Assembly: GCF_020523825.1 (NCBI RefSeq)
Contig: NZ_JAJALK010000005.1
Span: 372,001 to 436,000 of the forward strand
Direction of reading: 5' to 3'
DNA length: 64,000 bases
DNA from: Methylobacterium brachiatum
Lineage (GTDB): Bacteria > Pseudomonadota > Alphaproteobacteria > Rhizobiales > Beijerinckiaceae
In this document: positions 38,212-47,660 of the stretch, piece after piece
Layout of the letters: the number at the start of each line of letters is the position of its first letter
Numbering within the stretch: position 1 is the stretch's first letter
Made by a program: the position numbers and the translations under genes
The notes under the pieces: generated by a model
Databases searched by the model: none
Told to the model about the DNA's origin: nothing
What the model saw: only the letters and a program-made list of their open reading frames with translations

Positions 38212-38868
38212 TCAGGCGGCGATCCCGGTCCCGACCGGGCAGCTCACCCCGGTGCCGCCGAGCCCGCAATAGCCCGCCGGGTTCTTGGCGAGGTATTGCT
38301 GGTGGTAGGCCTCCGCGAAGTAGAAGGTCTCCAGCGGCACGATCTCGGTGGTGATGTCGGGGAAGTCGCGCGCCCGCAGCGCCCCGGCATAGGCCGCGCG
38401 CACGGCCTTGGCGGTGGCCTCCTGCTCCGGGCCGTTGGTGTAGATGCCCGAGCGGTACTGCGTGCCGACATCGTTGCCCTGGCGCATGCCCTGGGTCGGG
38501 TTGTGGCTCTCGAAGAAGGTCCGCAGCAGCGCGTCGAGCGGCAGCACCGCGGGGTCGAAGGCCACCAACACGACCTCGTTATGGCCGGTCTGGCCGGTGC
38601 AGACCTCCTCGTAGGTCGGGTTCGGCGTGTAGCCCCCGGCATAGCCGACCGCGGTGACGAACACGCCCTTCGGCAATTGCCAGAACCGGCGCTCGGCGCC
38701 CCAGAAGCAGCCGAGCCCGAGCACGATCGTCTCGGTCCCCGGGGGATAGGGCCCCTTGAGCGGGTTGCCGTTGACGAAATGGGTCTCGGCGGTCGGGATC
38801 GGGTTCGGGCGGCCCGGCAGGGCGTCGGCGGGGCTCGGCATCTCGGGGCGCTTGCGGAACGGGAACAT
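38212..38868 (-). CDS. msrA: Peptide-methionine (S)-S-oxide reductase
   Basis: A 218-aa MsrA repairing oxidised Met. The catalytic Cys is in [32 protein letters not shown] and [11 protein letters not shown] are family signatures. A Cys near the C-terminus ([13 protein letters not shown]) can serve as resolving residue. It converges with the small membrane protein, 10 nt apart. Confidence 0.96.
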   Translation of the reverse strand: MFPFRKRPEMPSPADALPGRPNPIPTAETHFVNGNPLKGPYPPGTETIVLGLGCFWGAERRFWQLPKGVFVTAVGYAGGYTPNPTYEEVCTGQTGHNEVVLVAFDPAVLPLDALLRTFFESHNPTQGMRQGNDVGTQYRSGIYTNGPEQEATAKAVRAAYAGALRARDFPDITTEIVPLETFYFAEAYHQQYLAKNPAGYCGLGGTGVSCPVGTGIAA

Positions 38869-39084
38869 CGTCTCTGGCCTTCCGGGTCTTCAGGGCGTGG
38901 TCCGAATATGGGCACGCCCGGCCCGGCGAGAAAGCTTCGGGCTTCCGTCCCGACCGTACAGACCGCGCGAAAACCCGCCGCGCCGTTCAAATCGCAGCCG
39001 GAGCACTGGACCGGAGCCGCAATTTCCGGCTTGTAAGCGCGCGAGGCCTCGACCCGCAGGTTGAGGCGTGAAGGGCTGAGCCGG

Positions 39085-39579
39085 ATGGACGCGGGCTGGA
39101 CCGCTACGAGCCACGTGCTGGACAACCTCCGGGCGGAGTCGAACCGGGGCGACCCGTTCGCCGCGGCCGTGCGGGCAACCCGGATGCCAACGATCGTCAC
39201 CGATCCGCGGCAATACGACAACCCGATCGTCTTCGCGAACGACGCCTTCCTCAACCTCACCGGCTATACGCGGCTGGAGGTGACCGGGCGCAATTGCCGC
39301 TTCCTGCAGGGGCCCGGGACCGAGGCGGCCGCGGTGGACCGCCTGCGCGCCGCGATCCGGCAGGGAGTCGACATCAAGATCGACCTGCTCAACTACCGCA
39401 AGGACGGCTCGGTCTTCCAGAACGCGCTCTATGTCGGGCCGGTGCGGGACGCGACCGGGACGGTCGTCTACTACTTCGCGTCCCAGATCGACGTGAGCGA
39501 ACACTACGCCCTCACCGCCGAGATCGCGCGGCTGAAGGCCGAACTCGCCGAGGCCCGCGCCCAGCTCGCGGCGCGGTAG
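39085..39579 (+). CDS. Short LOV-domain blue-light sensor protein
   Basis: A 164-aa protein. The PAS core (IVTDPRQYDNPIVFANDAFL) leads to the LOV signature GRNCRFLQG, whose Cys forms the photo-adduct with flavin; NYRKDGSVFQNALYVGPV and the beta-strand Gln in FASQIDVSEH are as in phototropin-type LOV domains. The tail (LTAEIARLKAELAEARAQL) is a heptad-rich coiled coil with no kinase or other output domain, so it is a short LOV protein that may dimerise and signal by partner binding. The ATG at 39085 is preferred over TTG 39061. Confidence 0.88.
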   Translation: MDAGWTATSHVLDNLRAESNRGDPFAAAVRATRMPTIVTDPRQYDNPIVFANDAFLNLTGYTRLEVTGRNCRFLQGPGTEAAAVDRLRAAIRQGVDIKIDLLNYRKDGSVFQNALYVGPVRDATGTVVYYFASQIDVSEHYALTAEIARLKAELAEARAQLAAR

Positions 39580-39589
39580 GGCCGCGCCC

Positions 39590-39910
39590 TCAGGGCTTCG
39601 TCAGGAACCCGATCGGCTCCCGGCCCGGCTGGCCGAGCCAGAGCAGGACCGCGCCGAGCCCCAGCCCGATCAGCGAGGCCGGGGCGAGGGTCAGCGGCAG
39701 GCCCAGCAGGTGCCAGAGCCAGGGCGCCGCCCCTTCGAGGCTGCCCTGCAGGGTGCCGGACTTGTCCTTGGACAGGGTGGCGATCACGTCCGAGAGCGGC
39801 GTCACCCGCAGGCCATTGTTGGCGATCGAGCGGGCGCCGTCATAGACCAGCGCGACGAAGCCGCCGGCCATCAGCAGGAAGCCCAGGACGCGGGCCAGGA
39901 AGCGGAACAT
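39590..39910 (-). CDS. Hypothetical two-helix membrane protein
   Basis: A 106-aa protein, MFRFLARVLGFLLMAGGFVA at its start (first helix), a soluble stretch of about 50 residues with DKSGTLQGSLEGAAPWLWHL, and a second helix (SLIGLGLGAVLLWLGQP). This resembles small PetM/YqaE-like or DUF-type inner-membrane proteins seen next to other genes in Rhizobiales, but the family is not identified. It converges with the LOV gene. Confidence 0.6.
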   Translation of the reverse strand: MFRFLARVLGFLLMAGGFVALVYDGARSIANNGLRVTPLSDVIATLSKDKSGTLQGSLEGAAPWLWHLLGLPLTLAPASLIGLGLGAVLLWLGQPGREPIGFLTKP

Positions 39911-39987
39911 CGCGGGGTCTTCTAAGCCATGCCTGCGCGCCCGGGCGGGCGCCCGCCCCGGGAGTATGGGGCCGGGCCGCCCGGTGC

Positions 39988-40062
39988 AAGCCGCGGCACG
40001 CATGGACTCGCCTGCGGCGCGCTTGGAGTCGCCTGCGGCACGCACAAGGTGCGCTGCGGCAT
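39988..40062. repeat. Imperfect 21-bp tandem repeat
   Basis: About three 21-bp units each carrying CGCCTGCGGC or GCGCTGCGGC follow one another, ending 30 nt before the HAD gene's possible ATG at 40090. If translated they would read as a Cys-Gly heptapeptide repeat, but no gene is supported. Confidence 0.45.
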
Positions 40063-40137
40063 AGGCGCGGTTGCCGCCCCACGGGGGCCATGCCACAGGG
40101 ACGCCCGGCGGCGCGGGGCCGTCGAGGACCATCGACC

Positions 40138-40815
40138 TTGGACGCGCACGCCCAGAAGCCCGGCCTGGTGATCTTCGATTGCGACGGCGTCCTGGTCGAC
40201 AGCGAGCCGCTGAGCCTCGCCTGCCTGACCGCCGGCCTCAACCGGATCGGCGTCGCCATCGAGTTCGAGACCGTGCGGGCGCGCTTCACCGGCACCTCCA
40301 TGGTGTCGATCATGGAGCACATCGCGCGCGATTACGGCGTCACCGCACCCCCGGGCTTCGTCGAGGCGGTCAAGGCGGAGACGCTCGCCCTGTTCGATGC
40401 CGAGCTGCGGGCGATGCGCGGCGTCGCGGAAGCGGTCGCGGCCCTGGGCCTGCCGTCCTGCGTCGCGTCGAGCAGCGACCCGGTGCGGCTGCGCCATTCC
40501 CTGGGCCTGACCGGGCTGCTGCCGCTGTTCGGCGAGAACGTCTTCTCCTCGGCGCAGGTCGCCCGGGGCAAGCCCTTCCCCGACCTGTTCCTGTTCGCCG
40601 CCGCGCGCATGGGCGCGGCGCCGGAAACCTGCCTGGTGATCGAGGACAGCGTGCCCGGCGTCACCGCGGCGAGGAGCGCCGGCATGCGGGTCGCGGGCTT
40701 CACCGGCGGCGGCCATTGGGGCCACGACCCGGCGGGGGCCGACCTGGTGCGGGCCGGTGCCGGCCGGGTCTTCTCGGATTTCGCGGACCTCGCCGCGGTG
40801 ATCGCCGGGGCCTGA
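40138..40815 (+). CDS. HAD superfamily phosphatase (phosphoglycolate/beta-phosphoglucomutase-like)
   Basis: A 225-aa hydrolase with VIFDCDGVLVDSEPLSL (catalytic Asp pair), a helical cap, SCVASSSDPVRLRH, and ARGKPFPDLFLFAA and VIEDSVPGVTAA as the later HAD motifs. Substrate is not decided by sequence; phosphoglycolate phosphatase or sugar phosphatase are the likely options. Start is TTG 40138 with GAGGA upstream, or ATG 40090 with a poor site. Confidence 0.9.
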   Translation: MDAHAQKPGLVIFDCDGVLVDSEPLSLACLTAGLNRIGVAIEFETVRARFTGTSMVSIMEHIARDYGVTAPPGFVEAVKAETLALFDAELRAMRGVAEAVAALGLPSCVASSSDPVRLRHSLGLTGLLPLFGENVFSSAQVARGKPFPDLFLFAAARMGAAPETCLVIEDSVPGVTAARSAGMRVAGFTGGGHWGHDPAGADLVRAGAGRVFSDFADLAAVIAGA

Positions 40816-41063
40816 ACCATCGCGTCTCCCGGGCGGCCGGGCGGGACCGGTTTCCTGCCAAGCCGGCGCCGAAAATCGGAAGCGCGTTCCGTTGACGGGC
40901 CGGCGCCCCGGGCCCATCTTTGCCCTCGCCGAACGGGGCGGACGTCCTGGCCCGCCCCCTCGGCCGCGGTGATTTGAGAAGCGTAGCTTGCGCCGCGTCA
41001 TCAAACGCTAAAGCACTGCGACGGCGCACGCGCCGCGCGGTCCTTCAGTCTGGAGGACATTGG

Positions 41064-41210
41064 ATGTCGATCCGAACCGGCTCCTTTCGCCACCCGCTCC
41101 GTGATGCGCACGGTGCCCCGGCCTGCTGGCGGCGCTGTCGACTCCGAGCGGATGACGCGCCCATGGCCCTCGGTTTCGCGTCGAAACCGGGCCTGCGCGC
41201 CAAAGCCTGA
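41064..41210 (+). CDS. Possible 48-aa hypothetical protein
   Basis: A short frame, MSIRTGSFRHPLRDAHGAPA at its start, with GGAGG eight bases upstream of the ATG. The good ribosome-binding site is the only support; composition is Arg/Ala rich as in many chance frames of GC-rich DNA. Confidence 0.28.
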   Translation: MSIRTGSFRHPLRDAHGAPACWRRCRLRADDAPMALGFASKPGLRAKA

Positions 41211-41409
41211 ACGGGCCGCGATCCGGCCCGCCACGGCAGGTCCGCCGGGCGCACGCGCTGCCCGATCGGCGATAGCGCGTTCGTCACATCAAGGGGCTAG
41301 AGACCCGCACGATCGACGTGATCGGCGAGACCTGAGCCGCACCGAACCTTCGCAGCACTTCCCGCATTCCGGCACGGCCCTGGCGCCGGCCAAGGCAGGA
41401 TTCCGTCCC

Positions 41410-41748
41410 ATGCACAGTCTCGATGTCGGGCTTCCGCCGACAAACCGTCCCGACCCCTTCACCGACGACCTCGCCCCCGAAGACGTCACGCTCTCCGACC
41501 GGACGGCGGCGGATCGGGCCGAGCCGCCGCGGGTGATCGAGATCGGCGAGGTCACCGCCGGCATCGCCGTGCCCGAGGGGCGCGGCGTGCGGTTCTTCTC
41601 GTCGTCACGGGATTTCGACGGCCTCGACGGCGCCGTGTTCCGCAACGCCGAGCAGGCGGCCCGCGCCGCCCGCGAGCGGGCTGCGGCCCGGGCTCGTGCG
41701 AACGCCCGCGGCGGCCAGGCGGCGGAGATCCGGCGCCGCCGGGCCTGA
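41410..41748 (+). CDS. Hypothetical protein (112 aa)
   Basis: A soluble 112-aa protein, MHSLDVGLPPTNRPDPFTDD at the start, an acidic middle (IEIGEVTAGIAVPEGRG), an aromatic segment VRFFSSSRDFDGLDG, and an Arg/Ala-rich tail that may bind nucleic acid. No family is recognised. It is convergent with the ialB-like gene, 8 nt apart. Confidence 0.5.
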   Translation: MHSLDVGLPPTNRPDPFTDDLAPEDVTLSDRTAADRAEPPRVIEIGEVTAGIAVPEGRGVRFFSSSRDFDGLDGAVFRNAEQAARAARERAAARARANARGGQAAEIRRRRA

Positions 41749-41756
41749 CCCGGCCG

Positions 41757-42482
41757 TTACTTGGCGCACTCGTCCCGGGTGCGCTTCATCGCCTCCGCGA
41801 ACCCGGCGAGCGCGTATTCGTCGCTCGTCGGGTTGCCGCGCAGCGAGGTGGTCTTGATCACGAGCTTCGGGTTGCGCGCGCTCATCTCGGAGACCACCCG
41901 GGCCTCCTCGGCCGGGTTCTGCAGCCAGGCATTGCCGTCCTTCACGACGAGGCCGTAGCGTCCGGTGCCGAGGTTGAGGGTTGGGTCGGTCGGCGCGGCC
42001 GCCGAGCCCGGCTTGATCTGGGAGGCCGCGGGCTTCGACGGGAAGCCCAGCATCACCGCGACCTCGTTCTGGACGTTCTCGCCCTTGCGCACGCTCACGA
42101 ACAGGTAGGCGGTGTCGCGCTTGAGGGTCTTGGGCGAGCGCGCCTGCGGCTGGGCGATGGCGTAGCAGAGCTTGGCGCGGCCATCGCCGTTCACGAACAC
42201 GTTCCAGTCGCCGAAGATCGCCACCGGGGTGGCCTGCTGCATCCCGGGGGGCGTCGCGGCCTTCCTCTCGGCCCGCGGGGCGCGTTCGCGACGCGACCGG
42301 CGCCCGCGCTTCGCCGGCTCAGCATCCGAGAAGCCGTCCGGCTCCGCCTGCTGAGCCTGAACCGCCGTCGCCGATAAGGCCGCTGCGCCGACCGTGGCCC
42401 CGACGAGGCCCGTGACGAGACCGGAGGCGAGCAGGGCGAGGGCTCCGACCGGGAGCAGGCGGGGGACGCGGACCATCTTCAC
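41757..42482 (-). CDS. Invasion-associated locus B (IalB) family protein
   Basis: A 241-aa secreted protein. A signal peptide (about 1-43, ending VQAQQ) is followed by a basic, Arg-rich linker (GRRSRRERAPRAERKA) and the IalB domain (IFGDWNVFVNGDGRAKLCYA, AYLFVSVRKGENVQNEVAVM). IalB-like proteins occur widely in alphaproteobacteria, most without a role in invasion; some were linked to stress. No operon partner is visible. Confidence 0.88.
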   Translation of the reverse strand: MKMVRVPRLLPVGALALLASGLVTGLVGATVGAAALSATAVQAQQAEPDGFSDAEPAKRGRRSRRERAPRAERKAATPPGMQQATPVAIFGDWNVFVNGDGRAKLCYAIAQPQARSPKTLKRDTAYLFVSVRKGENVQNEVAVMLGFPSKPAASQIKPGSAAAPTDPTLNLGTGRYGLVVKDGNAWLQNPAEEARVVSEMSARNPKLVIKTTSLRGNPTSDEYALAGFAEAMKRTRDECAK

Positions 42483-42600
42483 TTCCTGACGACGGGCGGC
42501 CCCATAGAGGGCCGAACCGGGGATCTGGATGAGTGAAGCCCGCGCAAAAAGTCGGCAAGATGGCAGCCAAGCTCGCTTGCGGCCAAGATGGGGCGGCGGT

Positions 42601-42885
42601 TCAGACCGCCCGCACCTCTGCGGCCAAAGCGGCGATCACCGCCGGCGGGACCGAGACGGGTTCGGGCGGGGCCACGCTGGACGCGACCGCGTTCGGCTGG
42701 GCCGGCGGCAGCGGGCGCTTGCGAGGCGGGTCGTTATAGGGGGTGTTGTAGCCTTTGCGGACGGCCGACCAGTAGGTTTCGCGGGTCAGGCCGGAACCGG
42801 TCAGGGCAGCATCGATCATGGCGGTCGCCCGTGCCGCGAGTTCGGGCACGTCTTCCGGCTTCAGCCAACTCTCGACAGGCATCAT
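42601..42885 (-). CDS. Hypothetical protein with Pro-rich tail
   Basis: A 94-aa protein. MPVESWLKPEDVPELAARATA and RETYWSAVRKGYNTPYND form the globular part; the rest is Pro/Ala rich. The ATG at 42885 lies just after GGAG. No family is recognised. It is in a stretch of accessory genes with a broken toxin-antitoxin pair nearby. Confidence 0.5.
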   Translation of the reverse strand: MMPVESWLKPEDVPELAARATAMIDAALTGSGLTRETYWSAVRKGYNTPYNDPPRKRPLPPAQPNAVASSVAPPEPVSVPPAVIAALAAEVRAV

Positions 42886-43119
42886 GCGATCTCCGATCCA
42901 CACAGCCGAGCTTCTAACGGGCCGGACTTAGCCAGACGGTGAACGCGCAGGCCCCCGGATGGTTGCGATGCACAAATTCGTGCCGGGCCTGTGGGTTGGT
43001 GTGGGTAGCTGAGCCTGTGTCGAAGCCTGGCCGGCCCCGCTGCCCCGGTCGGATGCACCTGCCTTGTAACGCACCGCCCCCGTGTAAGGCTGCGCATAGA
43101 TCAGCGCACGAGTTTCGCG

Positions 43120-43389
43120 ATGCCTGCGAGCACGGCCATGACGATTCGGGTTTCGCCCGAAATCAAGTCGACGCTCGAACGCATCGCGATCGACACCCGG
43201 CGCAGTACATCGTTTCTCGCTGCTGAGGCCGTGTCCGCCTGCGTCGAGCGCGAACTGCAAAGTCTCGATGGCATCAAGCGCGGCCTGGCGGATGCCAGAC
43301 TCGGCCACGTCGTGCCGCACGACGATGCGATGGCCGAAATCCACGCCGTCATCGATGCGGCGGAGGCCGCCCGTGATGCCGACATGTGA
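43120..43389 (+). CDS. CopG/ParD-type RHH antitoxin
   Basis: An 89-aa protein with an N-terminal ribbon-helix-helix: AMTIRVSPEIKSTLERIAID and STSFLAAEAVSACVERELQS. Its C-terminal part would bind the toxin. It is intact, and the GTG start of the adjacent toxin frame overlaps its stop. The toxin gene is broken, so the antitoxin is probably an orphan kept for autoregulation or by chance. Confidence 0.8.
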   Translation: MPASTAMTIRVSPEIKSTLERIAIDTRRSTSFLAAEAVSACVERELQSLDGIKRGLADARLGHVVPHDDAMAEIHAVIDAAEAARDADM

Positions 43390-43685
43390 GGCGGCCGGTT
43401 TTCTGGTCTCGCTCGGCGCTGGACGACATCAAGGAACAGATCGCCTTCATCGCCCGGGATAGTCCAGCGGTCGCGACAGGTCGCAGAGCGCAATCGGGAC
43501 GCCGGCGCGGCTCTCGGTGAGACGGCAACGGGTCGACCGGACCCGGCACCTTCGAGAAGTCCCTTGTCCGGTTGCCTTACATCGTCGCGTACGCGCTGGA
43601 GCCGGTTACGGGCCGGGACAGCGTCCTGACCTTGCGCGTGATCCACACGGCGCGGCGCTGGCAGGCCGGCGCATGGCCGACCTGA
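43386..43685 (+). pseudogene. ParE-type toxin, broken by two frameshifts
   Basis: Frame 1 from GTG 43386 reads VRRPVFWSRSALDDIKEQIA and FIARDSPAVAT to about 43478. The protein then continues in another frame (QVAERNRDAGAALGETATGR) and returns to the first near 43550 (GTFEKSLVRLPYIVAYALEP, then VIHTARRWQAGAWPT) to the stop at 43685. The pieces together give a normal ParE/RelE-fold toxin. The first frame alone meets a TGA at about 43518. Two compensating single-base changes, either mutation or sequencing error, explain it. Confidence 0.75.
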
Positions 43686-43724
43686 CCGTTCCGGTTCGGC
43701 TGGCCCCCGAGTCTCCGAGGCGCG

Positions 43725-44216
43725 CTACGGGCGATGAACGATCACCCGAAATCCCTCCTCCGGGCTCGGCGCCACGAAGTACTGGGTGAACAGGTCGAAT
43801 TGCGCATCCGTGACCGTGAAATCGTGCGTTCCAGACGCATTCCGCGCCCGTAGGCGGGCCCTGCACACGTCATCGGCGACGTCGAGGTAGTGGAGCCGAT
43901 GGGCGACGCCCGCTTCCTCGAACAGCGTGCGCATCCAGGCCCGGCTGGCGACGGTATTGGCGGGGAAATCCAGCACCACCGAGAGCCCGGCGCGGAGCAG
44001 GTCCACCACGTGCGGCCCCATCACGCTCCGCAGGCGGGTCGAATGCCGCACGTAGTCGGCCAGGTCGGCCTGCTCGTCGGGATAGAGCCGAGCGAGCCAG
44101 CGATCTTCGGCCACCACGATGGTGCCGGGCGTCGCGCCGAGGCTGGCGGTCAGCGTCGATTTTCCGGCGGCGATCTTACCGCAGACGAGATGCAGCGTCG
44201 GTTCCTGGGCAGGCAT
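43725..44216 (-). CDS. AAA-type ATP-binding protein (kinase-like)
   Basis: A 163-aa protein with the P-loop GKIAAGKSTLTASLG, then VAEDRWLARLYPDE and a lid-like CRARLRARN segment, ending in HDFTVTDAQFDLFTQYF. This is the AAA_33/Zeta-toxin-like small kinase fold. The substrate is unknown; relatives phosphorylate sugars, nucleosides or cell-wall precursors. The start could also be GTG at 44261. It is next to the broken toxin but on the other strand. Confidence 0.78.
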   Translation of the reverse strand: MPAQEPTLHLVCGKIAAGKSTLTASLGATPGTIVVAEDRWLARLYPDEQADLADYVRHSTRLRSVMGPHVVDLLRAGLSVVLDFPANTVASRAWMRTLFEEAGVAHRLHYLDVADDVCRARLRARNASGTHDFTVTDAQFDLFTQYFVAPSPEEGFRVIVHRP

Positions 44217-44642
44217 GGGGTTCGACCTTGGGGACGGCGCATCGGGCGCCGAGACGGTCACGGGCGGGCAGACCCGGCCTGACGGATCAGGCCGGGTCGG
44301 GAATTCGGCTGCGGATCGCAGCGCTCGCGCGGTGAATCGACAAGGTCATGGACGATTGATGCCAGGTCTCGGAATCGGTGACCAGGGGGCCGATGACGGC
44401 CTGAGAACGCGCTGCGGCAACCGATCGAGGCCGCCCGCGCATCGAGACGAGAGGCGCCGATGTCGACATCAGCGGAATGCGCAGCCGGTGGAGAAGCTTT
44501 CCGAAACATCGGGGGTCAGCGTCCACGATCGGATCCACAAACCAAGAGTTGAATTTGCCAAGGCCGCAAGCACAACCTATGTATTTCTTGTCGGCATCGC
44601 CCGAATCCGTCGGCGAACGACAGTTCCGCGCGGCAGGTGGCC
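44217..44642. other. Non-coding stretch, nothing recognised
   Basis: No convincing gene, RNA or repeat is seen. It holds the upstream sequence of the divergent ATPase and hypothetical genes and is less GC-rich near 44500-44600. Confidence 0.45.
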
Positions 44643-45551
44643 ATGGTTGGATCCGTGAACCGGGTGGCGGCACCAGAAGGGCCTCAGCGCCCGGTCGCAC
44701 ACAAGGTGACGATCCCGGGCGTCGCGGCCGACGCCCGCGGGACAGCGGGCGGAAGCGCGCAGGAGGGCGGGGCCGACGCACAGCCGGATGAAGAGGCGGT
44801 GCTGCCGCCTCCGGAGCGGCTGGGCTACGCCAAACTGTCCCAGATCAGCAGCGTGCTGACCACCCTGGCCTCGGCCCGGACCAGCCAGCGGGACCGCGCC
44901 GCCTTCGCTCTCCAGGAAGCCGAGCGGAAGCTCCGGCGCCTGAAGGCCGAAGCCCTGGCGGCGGAGGCTTCCGGGGACAGGAAGGCGGCGGCCCGGATCG
45001 TCCAGGATCTGGCCCAGGTCGCCCATGAGATCGCTGACGCCGCCCGGGACTATGCCGCCGCCGGCGGTGAGCCGGGCCTCATGGAAGCCAGCCTCACCGA
45101 GGTTGCGGCGGGGATCGATCCCGGCGCGGCACTCGAGTCGGATGCGTCGAGCTCCGAGCGGCCGGAAACCGCTGCCGGCGCGCGCGCGGACGAGCCGGGC
45201 ATGGCCGAAGCCCCCAACGATGCGGCGGATGATCTGAGCGCGGCATCCCCCGATCCGACAACCGACGAGTTCGACCCGTCCCGCACCCTGCCGGAGGATG
45301 AAGCCTATCCCGGCGCGCTGCTGCGGCACGAGCCGGACGACCACGGCGACGATTCGGTCGAGGCCCACGCACACGAACTGCTGGACGAGGCCGTGACGCT
45401 GAAACAGGCGATGGCGCGGGTGCTGCGCAGCCCACCGGCCGATGCGGAGACGACCGTTCCGACGATCCCGCCCAACCCGCCCGTCGAGACCGGCCCGGCC
45501 CGCCGGACCGGACTGGGAGCCCTGGTCACCCGGCTTGGCGCGCGGGCCTGA
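44643..45551 (+). CDS. Hypothetical acidic/Ala-rich protein with coiled coil
   Basis: A 302-aa protein. LGYAKLSQISSVLTTLASAR and RAAFALQEAERKLRRLKAEA (about 60-110) form a coiled coil; the rest is low-complexity, Ala, Pro and acidic, as in disordered scaffold proteins. The C-terminus (GLGALVTRLGA) is hydrophobic. No family is recognised. It may be a flagellar- or cell-division-related scaffold, but that is only a guess. The start could be GTG 44637. Confidence 0.6.
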   Translation: MVGSVNRVAAPEGPQRPVAHKVTIPGVAADARGTAGGSAQEGGADAQPDEEAVLPPPERLGYAKLSQISSVLTTLASARTSQRDRAAFALQEAERKLRRLKAEALAAEASGDRKAAARIVQDLAQVAHEIADAARDYAAAGGEPGLMEASLTEVAAGIDPGAALESDASSSERPETAAGARADEPGMAEAPNDAADDLSAASPDPTTDEFDPSRTLPEDEAYPGALLRHEPDDHGDDSVEAHAHELLDEAVTLKQAMARVLRSPPADAETTVPTIPPNPPVETGPARRTGLGALVTRLGARA

Positions 45552-45575
45552 AGGCCGGTCGGGCGGTCGCCGCGC

Positions 45576-46955
45576 TCAGCCGAGCCGCTCGATCCACCCT
45601 TGCGCCTGCGCCCGGACATTGTCCGGCGCGGTGCCGCCATAGCTGGTGCGGCTGGCCACCGAGTTCTCGACCCCGAGCACGGCGTAGACCGCGTCGGTGA
45701 TGCGCGGCTCGGCCTCCTGCATCTCGGGCAAGGACAGCGCCTCCAGCCCGACGCCCTTGGCCGAGGCGGCGCCGACCAGGCGCCCGGTGACGTGGTGGGC
45801 CTGGCGGAACGGCAGGCCGAGCTCGCGCACCAGCCAGTCGGCGAGATCGGTGGCGGTGGCGTAGCCGGAGCCGGCGGCCTGGCTGAGCACCTCGGCGTTG
45901 GGCTCGAGGTCCTTCACCATGCCGGTCATGGCGGCCAGGCACAGGGACAGGGCCTGGAGGGCGTCGAACGTGCCCTCCTTGTCCTCCTGCATGTCCTTGG
46001 AATAGGCGAGGGGCAGCCCCTTCATCACCACCAGCAGTCCGGTGAGCGCGCCGATGATCCGGCCGGACTTGGCCCGCACCAGCTCGGCCGCGTCGGGGTT
46101 GCGCTTCTGCGGCATGATCGACGAGCCGGTGGTGTAGCCGTCCGACAGCTTGACGAAGTTGAACTGCGCCGAGGTCCAGACCACCAGCTCCTCGGCGAAG
46201 CGCGAGAGATGCACGGCGCAGATCGAGGCGGCGGCGAGCGATTCCAGGGCGAAGTCGCGGTCGGCAACCGAGTCCAGGGAGTTCGCGGTCGGCCGGTCGA
46301 AGCCGAGCGCCGCCGCGGTGGCGTGGCGGTCGATCGGGAAGGAGGTGCCGGCCAAGGCCGCGGCGCCGAGCGGGCACTCGTTGAGCCGGGCCCGGGCGTC
46401 GCGGAACCGGCCGCGGTCCCGGGCCAGCATCTCGACATAGGCGAGGCAATGGTGCCCGAAGGTGACCGGCTGGGCCGACTGGAGATGGGTGAAGCCGGGC
46501 ATCACCGTGCCGGCATGCTTGAGCGCGGTCTCGGCCAGGGCCCGCTGCAGGTCGGCGGCCTGCTGGTCGAGGGAATCGAGGGTGTCGCGCACCCAGAGCT
46601 TCATGTCGGTGGCGACCTGGTCGTTGCGCGAGCGCGCCGTGTGCAGGCGCCCGGCGGCCGGCCCGACGATTTCCGTGAGCCGGCTCTCCACCGACATGTG
46701 GATGTCCTCGAGCTCGCGCTTGAAGACGAAGCGGCCGGCCTCGATCTCGTCGCGCACGGACTTGAGCCCGGCCTCGATCGCGGCCACATCCTCTGCCGGA
46801 AGGATGCCGGCCGCGCCGAGCATCGCCACATGCGCCAGCGAGCCGCGGATATCCTGGGGCGCGAGGCGCTTGTCGAATCCGATGGAGGCGTTGATCTCCT
46901 CCATGATCTCCGCCGGGCCGCTGGCAAAGCGGCCGCCCCACATCCGGTTGCTCAT
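45576..46955 (-). CDS. argH: Argininosuccinate lyase
   Basis: A 459-aa ArgH, the last step of arginine synthesis. [20 protein letters not shown] carries the superfamily signature and the catalytic Ser loop; [17 protein letters not shown] and [16 protein letters not shown] are the other conserved regions. Divergent from tlpA with 42 nt between the starts, an order seen in several Rhizobiales. Confidence 0.97.
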   Translation of the reverse strand: MSNRMWGGRFASGPAEIMEEINASIGFDKRLAPQDIRGSLAHVAMLGAAGILPAEDVAAIEAGLKSVRDEIEAGRFVFKRELEDIHMSVESRLTEIVGPAAGRLHTARSRNDQVATDMKLWVRDTLDSLDQQAADLQRALAETALKHAGTVMPGFTHLQSAQPVTFGHHCLAYVEMLARDRGRFRDARARLNECPLGAAALAGTSFPIDRHATAAALGFDRPTANSLDSVADRDFALESLAAASICAVHLSRFAEELVVWTSAQFNFVKLSDGYTTGSSIMPQKRNPDAAELVRAKSGRIIGALTGLLVVMKGLPLAYSKDMQEDKEGTFDALQALSLCLAAMTGMVKDLEPNAEVLSQAAGSGYATATDLADWLVRELGLPFRQAHHVTGRLVGAASAKGVGLEALSLPEMQEAEPRITDAVYAVLGVENSVASRTSYGGTAPDNVRAQAQGWIERLG

Positions 46956-46997
46956 GTCGATCCTTCCGCGCCCTGAACGTCCCGGCAGGCAAACCTG

Positions 46998-47660
46998 ATG
47001 CCCGGCCGGACCACTCTGATGGCCGGCGCGGGCCTCGCCGCGCTCGCCGTCCTCGGGACCGCCCTATACGGGAGCGGTCTCCTGCCCGGCAACACGGGCG
47101 GGGCGCTCCAGCCCTGCGCGGGCGCGACGCCCGCACTCGCCCGGGTCGACGCCGCCGCCAAGGGCGAGGTCGCGGGCATGCAGGCGCTGAAACAGGCGCG
47201 GCCCGCGCCGGAGATCCGGTTCAAGGGGCCGGACGGCGCCGAGACCGGGCTCTCCGACCTCAAGGGCCGGCTGCTGCTGGTCAATCTCTGGGCGACCTGG
47301 TGCGCCCCCTGCAAGGCCGAGATGCCGGCGCTCGACCGCCTCCAGACGGAACTCGGCGGGCCGGATTTCGCCGTCGTGGCGATCAACGTCGACACCCGCA
47401 ACCTCGACAAGCCGCCGGAATGGCTCAAGCAGGCGGGCATCCACGCCCTGCCGTTCTATGCCGATCCGGGTGGGCGCGTGCTGCCCGCGATCCAGCGCGA
47501 CACCCAATCCCCCGGCCTGCCGACCACGATGCTGATCGACGCGCAGGGCTGCACGATCGGCGTGATGAAGGGCCCGGCCGCCTGGTCGAGCCCGGACGGG
47601 CTGGGGTTGATCCGCGCGGTTTTGGGGCGGGAATCTCGAGGGTCTCAGTCGCGCTCGTAG
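46998..47660 (+). CDS. tlpA: TlpA family disulfide reductase (thioredoxin-like)
   Basis: A 220-aa membrane-anchored thioredoxin-fold protein. An N-terminal helix ([20 protein letters not shown]) leads into the periplasm; the active site is WCAPC in [17 protein letters not shown]. TlpA-type proteins deliver electrons for cytochrome c or oxidase copper-site assembly. Divergent from argH. Its 3' end overlaps the last 16 nt of the PIN gene on the other strand. Confidence 0.92.
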   Translation: MPGRTTLMAGAGLAALAVLGTALYGSGLLPGNTGGALQPCAGATPALARVDAAAKGEVAGMQALKQARPAPEIRFKGPDGAETGLSDLKGRLLLVNLWATWCAPCKAEMPALDRLQTELGGPDFAVVAINVDTRNLDKPPEWLKQAGIHALPFYADPGGRVLPAIQRDTQSPGLPTTMLIDAQGCTIGVMKGPAAWSSPDGLGLIRAVLGRESRGSQSRS

